NCBI GenBank assembly: GCA_031292055.1
Contig: JARLHV010000170.1
Span: forward strand, 85,163-149,162
DNA from: Desulfosporosinus sp.
Lineage (GTDB): Bacteria > Bacillota > Desulfitobacteriia > Desulfitobacteriales > Desulfitobacteriaceae
Direction of reading: 5' to 3'
DNA: 64,000 nucleotides
The translations under genes and the position numbers were made by a program. Below, piece by piece: positions 8,846-16,651 of this stretch. The notes beneath the pieces were generated by a model. The model had not been told where the DNA came from, did no database searches, and was given only the letters and a program-made list of their open reading frames with translations. The number at the start of each line of letters is the position of its first letter. The stretch's first letter is position 1.

Positions 8846-9376
8846 TTATTTATTGGCCCTGCCCACAATTATGGCCATATTATTAATAATTGTAGAGACT
8901 TCTTCACTGACCATAAATTTTTGGATTTGACCGTTAGCTACTAATATGACGGTACTTTTCCCTCCAACGTTTTGATCACTTTCCATCAATCGGAGAAGAA
9001 AAGCATAAGCATCACTACTTACTGCGAGCTGCTTAAACTCTCCTTCAGCGATAAAGATAACCCAATATCCGGCGGAAACTTCGTTTTTGCTATTATAGAG
9101 GGCAGTCGATACACTTGAAACGTCTTGTCCCAGCACCGTCTGGGGATCATTTTCAACTGTGTTTAAGTTCGTTGAATTATTCAGTGTATAATTGTCATTG
9201 AGCTCATTGAGCGTACTCGTTTGATTTACCGGGTCAGCCAGACGTGAGTATATATCCTTGAAAAAATTAGGAAATAAAATATAACCGACAACCCCGATTA
9301 TAATAAGCCATAAAGCCAAGGCTTGTAAATCCTGCCCTAGATCGTTACGTGGTGGCCGTCCCAAGGCACTTGGCAT
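8846..9376 (-). CDS. Membrane-anchored protein of unknown function
   Basis: A 176-aa protein with one transmembrane helix (about residues 20-40, LALWLIIIGVVGYILFP), an asparagine/threonine-rich linker, and an outer domain. The N-terminus is short and cytoplasmic. The ATG at 9376 is chosen for its strong GGGAGGGGGAAGG site; a longer reading to 9460 would run into the uvrC leader. The gene is divergent from uvrC, and about 125 bp separate the two starts. Confidence 0.62.
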   Translation of the reverse strand: MPSALGRPPRNDLGQDLQALALWLIIIGVVGYILFPNFFKDIYSRLADPVNQTSTLNELNDNYTLNNSTNLNTVENDPQTVLGQDVSSVSTALYNSKNEVSAGYWVIFIAEGEFKQLAVSSDAYAFLLRLMESDQNVGGKSTVILVANGQIQKFMVSEEVSTIINNMAIIVGRANK

Positions 9377-9502
9377 ACCTTCCCCCTCCCTTAATATCTC
9401 ATCGTTGGCATATACATATATACGTTCATTTTTATAAAGATATGTGTAAGAAACTTGCATCGTCCAATCCCACCCTCTAGAATAAGAGCTGAGGTGGGAA
9501 AA

Positions 9503-11275
9503 ATGGATCTACTTCGACAAAAACTGACCTTGCTACCAGAGAAACCAGGTGTGTATCTGATGAAAGATACTCTGGGTCAGATTATTTATGTCGGTAAAGC
9601 GAAACTCTTGAAAAATCGGGTCAAATCTTATTTTAGCGGATCACACGAGGGCAAAACTGAGCGACTTGTCAGCCAAATCGTTGATTTCGAATATATCGTG
9701 ACCGATTCCGAAGTTGAGGCTCTCGTCTTAGAATGCAATTTAATTAAAAAACATAATCCAAAGTACAATATTCTCTTGCGCGATGATAAAACCTATCCTT
9801 ATTTGATCATTACTGAAGAAGACCACCCGCGCATACTCGTCACACGACAAGTAAAAAAAGGCAGAGGTAAATATTTCGGCCCTTATCCGAATGCAACCGC
9901 AGCTAAAGAAGCTGCCCGTTTACTTAATCGACTGTTCCCATTTCGAAAATGCCGTCAAATTCCCACCCGGCCTTGTCTTTATTATCATTTAGAACAATGC
10001 CTTGCCCCTTGCGTCACAGATGTTGCGTTAAATGTTTACGGAGAGATGCGCAGAGATGTTTCGACGTTTCTAAAAGGAGACCAAAGCAAGATCATCACAC
10101 TCTTAGAGGAAAAAATGCAAACAGCGTCCGAAACACTCCACTATGAACGGGCAAGAGAATATCGAGACCTGATCGAAGATTTGAAACTCCTCCGGGAAAA
10201 ACAAAACATCACACTCAATGATTTTATTGACCGCGACGTTATCGGTTATGCTATAACCACGGACCAGATGTGCCTGCAAATTTTTTATTTTAGACAAGGA
10301 AAGTTGCTAGCACGCGATAGCTTCATCTTTCCATATTATGAGGAACCTGAGGAAGCTTTCATCTCTTTTGTCGCTCAATTCTATATTGAACGCACAGTAT
10401 GGCCTCCGGAAATCTTACTCCCACCGATTGAATCCCTGGTTCTATCAAACCTATTTCCTATCACAGTTCCTCAAAAAGGAAAGAAACGGGATCTGGTACA
10501 GATGGCGATGTCCAATGCCCAGTCCACCCTTCACGATCAAATTACATTAGAAGTACGTCAACAATCTGAAACCCAACAAGCTCTGACCACACTTGGGGAG
10601 CTCTTAAAGATTCCGGATCCAAACCGAATTGAAGCTTTTGACATTTCAAACATAGCTGGAACACATACTGTTGCCGGCATGGTCCAATTTATCGAGGGCA
10701 AAGCCCAGCGCCAAGGTTACCGAAAATATAAAATTCAACCTATGGAGACATCGGATGATACGGCTGCTATGAGGCAAGTTGTTCTGCGCCGGTATACACG
10801 GTTAGTTTCAGAAAACGGCCCTCTGCCGAATTTAATTTTAGTTGATGGCGGTAAAGGCCAAATCACTGCGGCTTCAAAAGCTCTTAAGGAACTTAACTTA
10901 ACGATTCCCGTTGCCGGAATGGTAAAAAATGATCGACACCAAACCCACGGACTCTTGGATCAATCAGGTAATCTGGTCGCTTTGCCCAAAAGTCATCCTG
11001 CCTTTTATTTGCTCAGCAGGATCCAAAATGAAGTCCATCGCTTTGCCATCACGTTTCATCGTCAACAGAGGGCCAATAGCATGACCCTCTCTGCGCTCGA
11101 TGACATCGCGGGTATAGGACCAAAACGCAAACAACAACTGTTACGTCATTTTTCATCTCTAGACGACATTCAGCGTGCCAGTATCCTGGAACTTCAAGCC
11201 GCCGGCCTGCCCCAAAGCGCAGCCGCAATGATCTATCAATATTTTCACGCGACGCCCTCACCTGCGCCGTCGTAA
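9503..11275 (+). CDS. uvrC: Excinuclease ABC subunit C
   Basis: A 590-aa UvrC, the nuclease that makes both incisions in nucleotide excision repair with UvrA and UvrB. A GIY-YIG domain is at residues 15-95 (GVYLMKD, YVGKAK). A UVR UvrB-binding segment lies near residue 200, followed by the RNase H-like domain (AFDISNIAGTHTVAGMVQF, LVDGGKGQ), and tandem helix-hairpin-helix motifs end the protein (ALDDIAGIGPKRKQQLL). Length is normal. The ATG at 9503 has GAGGTGGGAA upstream. uvrA/uvrB are not in the window. Confidence 0.97.
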   Translation: MDLLRQKLTLLPEKPGVYLMKDTLGQIIYVGKAKLLKNRVKSYFSGSHEGKTERLVSQIVDFEYIVTDSEVEALVLECNLIKKHNPKYNILLRDDKTYPYLIITEEDHPRILVTRQVKKGRGKYFGPYPNATAAKEAARLLNRLFPFRKCRQIPTRPCLYYHLEQCLAPCVTDVALNVYGEMRRDVSTFLKGDQSKIITLLEEKMQTASETLHYERAREYRDLIEDLKLLREKQNITLNDFIDRDVIGYAITTDQMCLQIFYFRQGKLLARDSFIFPYYEEPEEAFISFVAQFYIERTVWPPEILLPPIESLVLSNLFPITVPQKGKKRDLVQMAMSNAQSTLHDQITLEVRQQSETQQALTTLGELLKIPDPNRIEAFDISNIAGTHTVAGMVQFIEGKAQRQGYRKYKIQPMETSDDTAAMRQVVLRRYTRLVSENGPLPNLILVDGGKGQITAASKALKELNLTIPVAGMVKNDRHQTHGLLDQSGNLVALPKSHPAFYLLSRIQNEVHRFAITFHRQQRANSMTLSALDDIAGIGPKRKQQLLRHFSSLDDIQRASILELQAAGLPQSAAAMIYQYFHATPSPAPS

Positions 11276-11291
11276 AAGGAGAAATTTCTTC

Positions 11292-11456
11292 ATGATCTTA
11301 AATTACAGAGTTGAATTGTGCCGAAAGTGTTACTTCAAACGAACTCACAAATGCTCAGTTTCAGATTCTTACATTCAAACTCCGTGGTTTCCCTTTGCTA
11401 AACCAGGCGGAGAATGTATCCACTACAAACCAGTTCCTTGGTTGCCAGAATTATAG
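11292..11456 (+). CDS. Small cysteine-containing protein (54 aa)
   Basis: A short gene right after uvrC with AAAGGAG ten bases before the ATG. The 54-aa product has four cysteines: LCRKC (C10, C13), KCS (C21) and GGECIHY (C42). These could bind a metal, most simply zinc, but this is inference. It ends in PVPWLPEL and is followed by a strong terminator, so it probably shares the uvrC transcript. I do not recognise the family. Confidence 0.62.
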   Translation: MILNYRVELCRKCYFKRTHKCSVSDSYIQTPWFPFAKPGGECIHYKPVPWLPEL

Positions 11457-11474
11457 TCCATTTATAGCACAACC

Positions 11475-11516
11475 AAAAGTACGATAGGAACTACACAAAG
11501 TTCCTATCGTACTTTT
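11475..11516. terminator. Bidirectional terminator
   Basis: A perfect 18-bp inverted repeat (AAAAGTACGATAGGAACT and complement, 6-nt loop) with A/T runs on both sides. It serves both the uvrC transcript and the convergent NlpC/P60 gene. Confidence 0.92.
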
Positions 11517-11529
11517 CAACCAGGCGATA

Positions 11530-12267
11530 CTAAGGGCGACGAGCACCAAGATAACGGTGCGCATAATAGTCACTACTAAGGCTGGAAATACTCACGCCAC
11601 TATTGGACGCCTCAACAAATCGTCCACCGCCGATATAAATACCGACATGAGACGCTCCTTGAGCATAGGTTGAAAAAAACACCAAGTCACCTGATTGTAA
11701 TTGAGCTCGGTTTATAGCTGACCCCACACAAAATTGCTCAGCAGCAGTTCTTGGCAAAGAAATGCCTGAGTTCTTATAGACATATTGGGTAAATCCCGAA
11801 CAATCAAAGCCACTGCGGCTGGAACCTCCAAAGACGTAAGGAACTCCTTCTAGGCTTAAAGCATGATCCACAAGCTCAGAACTATTAGATCGGGATACCT
11901 TTTTCTGAGATACTGCTGCTACTTGAACAGGTTTTTTGCTGTTTGTAGTGGATTTAGTAGTCTGTGTTGTTGGCGTGGGTAGAGCTACGTCTGCAACTGA
12001 CCTACTTTGACTTGAAACACGTTTCTTCGACGAGGAAGCAGTTTGGGTTATCACAGGGCTAGCAATCCATTGCATTTGTTTACGCACTACTTCTGTATAG
12101 GTTCCGGTTGGTACGTTGATTGAAGCCACCTGTCTTGGCTTCATTAATGGACGGATGGGGATGGCTATAGTTTGGTTCGAAGCCAAGGCTGGAAGGCTAC
12201 TTGCTAAAAGTAAGCCGGCCAAAGTTGCGCTGCCCAGCCACATCCGCATCGATGAGGAAATCAGCAA
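11530..12267 (-). CDS. Secreted NlpC/P60 peptidoglycan endopeptidase
   Basis: A 245-aa protein with a signal peptide (hydrophobic core LGSATLAGLLLASSLPALA), a serine/threonine/lysine-rich linker, and an NlpC/P60 domain from about residue 130. The catalytic cysteine is in GFDCSGF (about C156) and the histidine in ASHVGIYIGG (about H207). The family cuts D-Glu-to-diamino-acid bonds in stem peptides. The TTG at 12267 is chosen because GAAAGGTGG sits nine bases upstream; a GTG at 12279 overlaps that site. Expression is probably controlled by the c-di-AMP riboswitch directly upstream, a common pairing for cell-wall hydrolases. Confidence 0.9.
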   Translation of the reverse strand: MLISSSMRMWLGSATLAGLLLASSLPALASNQTIAIPIRPLMKPRQVASINVPTGTYTEVVRKQMQWIASPVITQTASSSKKRVSSQSRSVADVALPTPTTQTTKSTTNSKKPVQVAAVSQKKVSRSNSSELVDHALSLEGVPYVFGGSSRSGFDCSGFTQYVYKNSGISLPRTAAEQFCVGSAINRAQLQSGDLVFFSTYAQGASHVGIYIGGGRFVEASNSGVSISSLSSDYYAHRYLGARRP

Positions 12268-12282
12268 AAAATTATCCACCTT

Positions 12283-12396
12283 TCATAAGCTTACGAGGTT
12301 AGTTGACGGATTCGGGCCGAAGGTGTAGCCCTACACGTGAAAAAAGCACGCGATTCACCCCAAGATACTCCCCCGTTCCAAGTACATAAAGCTTAG
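12283..12396 (-). promoter_or_regulatory. c-di-AMP riboswitch (ydaO/yuaA class)
   Basis: On the minus strand the conserved blocks appear in order: GGAACGGGGGA, GGGGTGAATC, GTAGGGC, then CCCGAATCCGTCAACTAACC and TCGTAAGC, with a closing stem between TAAGCTTTAT and GTAAGCTTATG. These are the signature blocks of the ydaO motif, which senses c-di-AMP and usually turns genes off. The element ends about five bases before the Shine-Dalgarno of the NlpC/P60 gene. I see no terminator hairpin between aptamer and gene, so control may act on translation. Confidence 0.93.
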
Positions 12397-12597
12397 ATTC
12401 AGCTTTTTACGTTTTATTATGATTTGACTGATACTTATTCGATACATAACCCCAAAAATCCTGCAATATCTTAAAGGTAATATCTTGCTTTACGAAAATA
12501 ATCGCCCTAGCCGTATCAACTAATACATTTCCCTTATCTACTCTATCTTACTCAGACTCTCCTGAAATGGAAACAACTACCAACTATTTTTCTTTGA

Positions 12598-13227
12598 AGA
12601 AAAAACAAGCGCCTCTCAAATTGAGAGGCGTGTTTTCTTTGGGCGTTAGGAAGCCAACGAGTCAATATTGAGGCTTAGGTCAAGTAGGTTTTCCCACTGA
12701 GTTCCTTCAGTTTCCCGCAAGGCGATTTCTCCTTTTCCCCAGCCTGAGGTGTCACCAACACTCAGAACTTGATCGCCACTCAGTCCGCACTTCAATCCTC
12801 GTTAGTACACGTTCTAGAAGTTTCCTTCACACTCCTTGACAATCTAGCCTCTTTTGCAGAAAAGCATTTCCGGCAGTCTGGAAAGCATCGGCCAACACGG
12901 CCCAGACCCTTCAAGCCTTCCCAACTTTTCCACCTCAAGGCAGGCTACACTGCACTAAGTTCCTTCCTAATGCAGGTTCTACCCTAAGCCGTAGCTTCTT
13001 AAAAGCCACGCACTTAGGCCTCCACGGAAAAGGGTCACGCCCGCATGCCATTGCGGATCCCCCTCATCCTTAACTCCCAGCAGCAACCCTTGACTGGGCG
13101 TCGAAAGCCACCACCAGGAACTTCATCGGTATGCCCGCGGCGGATTATTAGGCCCGCCTTCGATTGCCAACTCATGCACTAGAATAACGTTCCATAACCC
13201 AAAGAAAAATTAATTTTATTAATCACA
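12598..13227 (-). ncRNA. Large structured noncoding RNA (about 0.6 kb), possibly OLE class
   Basis: No protein frame fits this GC-richer stretch. A sigma-A promoter (13234-13262) points into it and a terminator (GCGCCTCTCAA hairpin, 12610-12631, with a T run on the minus strand) closes it. The ends pair: 13190-13208 is complementary to 12633-12653 over about 19 bp with two small interruptions. Inside are clear local hairpins, such as CCTAAG...CTTAGG enclosing GTGGCTT...AAGCTAC, CTGCA...TGCAG, and CCGCA...TGCGG. Length, end pairing and host type fit the OLE RNA class known in anaerobic Firmicutes, but I cannot align it from memory, and the usual OLE partner gene oapA is not adjacent. It is not RNase P, tmRNA, 6S or SRP RNA by motif. 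Confidence 0.72.
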
Positions 13228-13233
13228 TTAGTT

Positions 13234-13262
13234 ATTGTACCCGATTTCTAGCTATTTGTAAA
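13234..13262 (-). promoter_or_regulatory. Sigma-A promoter of the large ncRNA
   Basis: TTTACA (13262-13257) and TACAAT (13239-13234) are separated by exactly 17 bases. The expected start, about 13227, is just before the 5' arm of the RNA's end-pairing stem. Confidence 0.78.
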
Positions 13263-13391
13263 AATCCTCTTAGCTATCCATACGTCTGATTAATTGAGCA
13301 TAGCCATTCTTGGTTCTTCTTAATTGCCTTTTACTCCCTTTTGTTGCTCGTTAACAGCTACATCACGGTCATTTTAGACATTGTCTAAGTA

Positions 13392-14759
13392 TTAATTGGA
13401 TAAGCTAATAAGTGGAGCAGGAATACGGCCCCCTCGATTCACAAACACTTTTGACGAAAAAGGATGAATAGCCATGACCGGTGCCCCACCCAACAATCCT
13501 CCGAATTCCACCCGATCGCCCGCCTTCTTACCAATCGCTGGAATAACACGTACCGCTGTTGTCTTTTTATTAATCATCCCTATCGCAGCTTCATCCGCAA
13601 TAATGGCGGAAATCGTTTCAGCACTAACATCTCCAGGTAGTGCGATCATATCTAGCCCCACAGAACAGACACAAGTCATTGCTTCTAACTTATCAAGGGT
13701 CAGTGCCCCTTCTTCCACAGCCCTTACCATTCCCGCGTCCTCTGAGACAGGTATAAAGGCACCGCTCAAACCTCCAACATGAGAGGAAGCCATTGCTCCG
13801 CCCTTTTTAACGGCATCATTAAGCAGCGCCAAGGCAGCGGTAGTTCCATGCGTTCCACATCGTTCGAGACCCATATTTTCAAGAATTTCTGCAACGCTGT
13901 CTCCAATCGCAGGGGTAGGTGCCAGGGAAAGATCCACAATTCCAAATGGGACCTCTAAAGCCTTAGAGGCTGCGCGCCCGATCAGTTCTCCCATACGGGT
14001 AATTTTAAATGACGTTTGTTTTATTAAATTGGATAACTCGCTAAAATCCGCTTCCGGGAATTCCTTGACAACCTTAGCCACTACCCCGGGACCGCTGACC
14101 CCTACATTAATAACACATTCTGGCTCTCCCACACCATGGAAAGCCCCAGCCATAAAGGGATTATCTTCTGGGGCATTGCAGAATACGACTAATTTAGCAG
14201 CCGCTATACCATCTTGGTCTGCGGTCAGTTGAGCGCATTTCAGAATCACCTGCCCCATTTTCAGAACGGCATCCATGTTAATACCAGTTTTAGTCGTGCC
14301 AATATTCACTGACGAACAAACAAACTCTGTCTCACTAAGTGCTTGTGGTATGGCTTCAATAAGCGCCAAGTCCCCAACTGTAAACCCTTTTTGAACCAGA
14401 GCAGAGAAACCGCCGATAAAATTAATTCCAACTTCTCGGGCGGCTCGGTTTAATGCTTTAGCGATTCGCACCATTTCTTCGGTATCTAAGTGAGCTGCTG
14501 CAATCGCTATAGGGGTGACAGAAACCCGTTTATTGATAATAGGAATTCCATAACGTGCCGAAATTTGTTCGCCAACTTGCACTAATTTTCCCGCATTTTT
14601 GACGATCTTATCATACACTTTCTGTTCCATCCGACGAATATCTTCAGAGCCACAATCAAGCAAACTGATTCCCATCGTAATCGTCCGAATATCAAGATTC
14701 TCTTCATGGATCATTTTTATGGTTTGTTGGATTTCTTCGCGTGCAAAAGTAATTGTCAT
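13392..14759 (-). CDS. UPF0210 (DUF711) family protein
   Basis: A 455-aa protein of the UPF0210/DUF711 family, distantly related to pyruvate formate-lyase-fold proteins, of unknown biochemical role. Typical segments are [13 protein letters not shown] near the N-terminus, FIGGFSALV and [19 protein letters not shown] in the second half. The ATG at 14759 is chosen for GGAGG upstream. It follows the ACT-domain gene by 47 bp; the UPF0237-UPF0210 pair is a conserved arrangement across Firmicutes and archaea, suggesting an amino-acid-linked function. Confidence 0.9.
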   Translation of the reverse strand: MTITFAREEIQQTIKMIHEENLDIRTITMGISLLDCGSEDIRRMEQKVYDKIVKNAGKLVQVGEQISARYGIPIINKRVSVTPIAIAAAHLDTEEMVRIAKALNRAAREVGINFIGGFSALVQKGFTVGDLALIEAIPQALSETEFVCSSVNIGTTKTGINMDAVLKMGQVILKCAQLTADQDGIAAAKLVVFCNAPEDNPFMAGAFHGVGEPECVINVGVSGPGVVAKVVKEFPEADFSELSNLIKQTSFKITRMGELIGRAASKALEVPFGIVDLSLAPTPAIGDSVAEILENMGLERCGTHGTTAALALLNDAVKKGGAMASSHVGGLSGAFIPVSEDAGMVRAVEEGALTLDKLEAMTCVCSVGLDMIALPGDVSAETISAIIADEAAIGMINKKTTAVRVIPAIGKKAGDRVEFGGLLGGAPVMAIHPFSSKVFVNRGGRIPAPLISLSN

Positions 14760-14806
14760 GATTTTCCTCCAGTATTCTCCTAACTTAAATTCCAAGCTAA
14801 GCAGAA

Positions 14807-15100
14807 TTAGATACGGTGCATAAACGTAAAAATATCCTCATGTTGAACCTTAACCTGCAATCCTTTGTCGCTTCCCTCTTGTTCCAAAATACGCGCTAAA
14901 TCGACAAGACCTGTAGTGGCTGGATTTAAATCTACAACCATAATCATTGTGAAAAATTCATCTACGATTGTTTGACTGATATCCAGTATATTAACGCGAT
15001 ATTCCGCAAGCCGTCCGGAAACCCAAGCGATAATTCCAGTCTGATCACGACCTAATATGGTAATAATAGCACGGTTCGACTCTTCTAATGACAAAGTCAT
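14807..15100 (-). CDS. UPF0237 ACT-domain protein
   Basis: A 97-aa protein made of a single ACT fold plus a short tail: [20 protein letters not shown], then [23 protein letters not shown] domains bind amino acids and sense their levels; GcvR of E. coli is a relative. The ATG at 15100 follows GGGAGG. It heads a two-gene unit with UPF0210. Confidence 0.9.
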   Translation of the reverse strand: MTLSLEESNRAIITILGRDQTGIIAWVSGRLAEYRVNILDISQTIVDEFFTMIMVVDLNPATTGLVDLARILEQEGSDKGLQVKVQHEDIFTFMHRI

Positions 15101-15278
15101 AGTACTTCCTCCCTTTATAGACGAATGTATTCCTGATATGGACATTAGACTAACACATTTGTGAAGTATACTCAAGTCTTTTTACCGTAATTCATGGCCG
15201 GATTGCAAATCTAATTTCGTTACCCTATTATAGGCTAACTAACTCATTTCATTCTTAGAAGTACCGTTGAAGCATGCT

Positions 15279-15315
15279 AAATGAAAGAGAGCCCACTTAG
15301 AGCTCTCTTTCATTT
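15279..15315 (-). terminator. Rho-independent terminator of the HesB gene
   Basis: A 14-bp inverted repeat (AAATGAAAGAGAGC and complement) lies just downstream of the selenoprotein stop on the minus strand. Confidence 0.8.
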
Positions 15316-15325
15316 ATTTATCGAC

Positions 15326-15655
15326 TTATGAGCAACTTCCACCGCAACTATCACAGCCACTGTCATCGGCGGTCTTCGCCGTACGTATTTCAAATCCTCC
15401 ACCATGTTTCGATTCAATATAGTCAACAGTCGCTCCCTTAAAATAAGTGGTAAGTTTTTTATCAATTATCATTGAGACACCATGTTCCTGATCGAGAATA
15501 TCATCCTCTGTTTTTGACTCATCCAGAGTCATGCCGAAATTCGGCCCACTTCAGCCAATCCCAACAAGATAGAGACGAAGAAATGCATTATCCTTATTCT
15601 GAGCCTTTAGCACTTCTTTTACTTTTTGAGCTGCAATTTCTGTGATTTCAACCAT
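15326..15655 (-). CDS. HesB/IscA-like selenoprotein (in-frame TGA at 15551-15553)
   Basis: Reading from ATG 15655 gives MVEITEIAAQKVKEVL, then LRLYLVGIG, TGA, SGPNFGMTLDES, and continues without another stop to TAA at 15326. The TGA falls exactly where HesB/IscA proteins have the first metal/cluster cysteine (GGC-SG), so it most likely codes for selenocysteine, making a 109-residue protein. HesB-like selenoproteins are a known family in anaerobes. The C-terminus is cysteine-rich (GCDSCGGSCS). A small hairpin GCCGAA/TTCGGC begins five bases after the TGA and could be part of the SECIS. A start inside the frame at 15532 would drop the N-terminal third and is unlikely. The role is probably Fe-S or redox related. 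Confidence 0.88.
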
Positions 15656-15752
15656 TCAAACGTCACTCCTTTTTCTGCCAACAGTTATAATATACCACAT
15701 CATCAGCTTTTCTCAAGACAGAATTTTCCAGCATCTTGTCTAACACCTGAGT

Positions 15753-15992
15753 TTAGACTTCTTTGCCGTCCCCATTCGGCTGGAAATCCTTCCAGAAACG
15801 ACGAACTTCTACCTCTATACTAGTAGGAAGATCTTGCGTTAATTTCTGCAACTGTTTCATTTCTACCTGAATTTTTCGTTCCCAATTTGGCCTTTCTGGC
15901 CAGTCGATAAAAGCCTTTGGTTGTGGAACAATTAAGGATCGCAAGAACCCCAGGAGGAGGAGAAGAGTCATTAAACGCCAAAGCCAACGCAT
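15753..15992 (-). CDS. Small membrane-anchored protein, unknown
   Basis: A 79-aa protein with an N-terminal hydrophobic helix (LMTLLLLLGFLRSLIV) and a charged outer helix rich in tryptophan and lysine. The ATG at 15992 has AAAGG upstream at a long spacing; an ATG at 15992+12 directly abuts the AAAGG. It lies 29 bp after the HD-domain gene, so it may be the third gene of the pepF unit. Confidence 0.5.
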   Translation of the reverse strand: MRWLWRLMTLLLLLGFLRSLIVPQPKAFIDWPERPNWERKIQVEMKQLQKLTQDLPTSIEVEVRRFWKDFQPNGDGKEV

Positions 15993-16021
15993 TTTCAAAT
16001 TCATCCTTTCAGAATAAGCTG

Positions 16022-16651
16022 TTACACAGAACTAGCTTGTCCAAAAAGCGATAGTTTGAGTCGCTCGGCATGTAACTCTTGCCAAAATTGTTCCATATAA
16101 AGAAACCTTGGTTCAAAATAGGCCAAAGCAGATTTCGTGAATAAATAGTTATGATAACTGCAAATTTTCTCTTGATAAAATGTTTCACAGGAATTTTCTC
16201 CTATTAATGGCCAGCCTTGTACCCCTGCCATGGTAAACAACCGTCCCAGCCCAATAGCACCCACGAAATCTAATTTGTCTGCATCATACAAAATTTTCGC
16301 TTCCAGCGTATTTGGTTCGTGCCCTGCTTCGCGCGAATGGGAAATGATCGCCTCCTTGACTCTCAAAATGATGTCCTCGGCATAGCCTGTTTTGTGCAGG
16401 ATATTAACCGCCAGCCCGGCGCTACTTTCCGCATGTGTTTTTTCTACCGCCCTAGAACGACCAATGTCATGAAGAAGCGCAGCCAGTTCAATGATTATAA
16501 CGTCTGCGCCTTCTTCTTCAGCCAGTTTTTTACCCCACTCCCTAACTCTTAAAGCGTGTTCTAAATCATGAGCTCGATCTTTGCGCGCGTAAAACCCCCG
16601 AGCTATTTGAACAACCCGTTGTAAGTGGTCTTGCGTTGCCATCGTTTCCAT
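16022..16651 (-). CDS. HD-domain hydrolase
   Basis: A 209-aa HD-superfamily phosphohydrolase. The metal ligands are visible as HDLEHALRV, AALLHDIGRS (the HD pair) and a later DADKLDFVG. It resembles YedJ/YpgQ-type proteins that act on nucleotides or nucleoside diphosphates; the substrate is unknown. The ATG overlaps the pepF stop (TAATG), so it is translationally coupled to pepF. Confidence 0.85.
   Translation of the reverse strand: METMATQDHLQRVVQIARGFYARKDRAHDLEHALRVREWGKKLAEEEGADVIIIELAALLHDIGRSRAVEKTHAESSAGLAVNILHKTGYAEDIILRVKEAIISHSREAGHEPNTLEAKILYDADKLDFVGAIGLGRLFTMAGVQGWPLIGENSCETFYQEKICSYHNYLFTKSALAYFEPRFLYMEQFWQELHAERLKLSLFGQASSV

Noticed and set aside
12769..12987. 72-codon plus-strand open frame
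   Set aside because: It lies on the strand opposite the structured RNA, has no ribosome site, and its composition follows the RNA's pairing arms.
12598..13227. RNase P RNA, tmRNA, SRP RNA, 6S RNA or a group II intron
   Set aside because: I looked for the conserved blocks of each (for example GAGGAAAGUCC of RNase P, the tmRNA ends, the intron domain V hairpin) and found none.
15326..15532. 68-aa HesB fragment as a separate short gene
   Set aside because: The upstream part continues in the same frame across a TGA at a conserved cysteine position and has the proper family N-terminus, so selenocysteine is the better reading.
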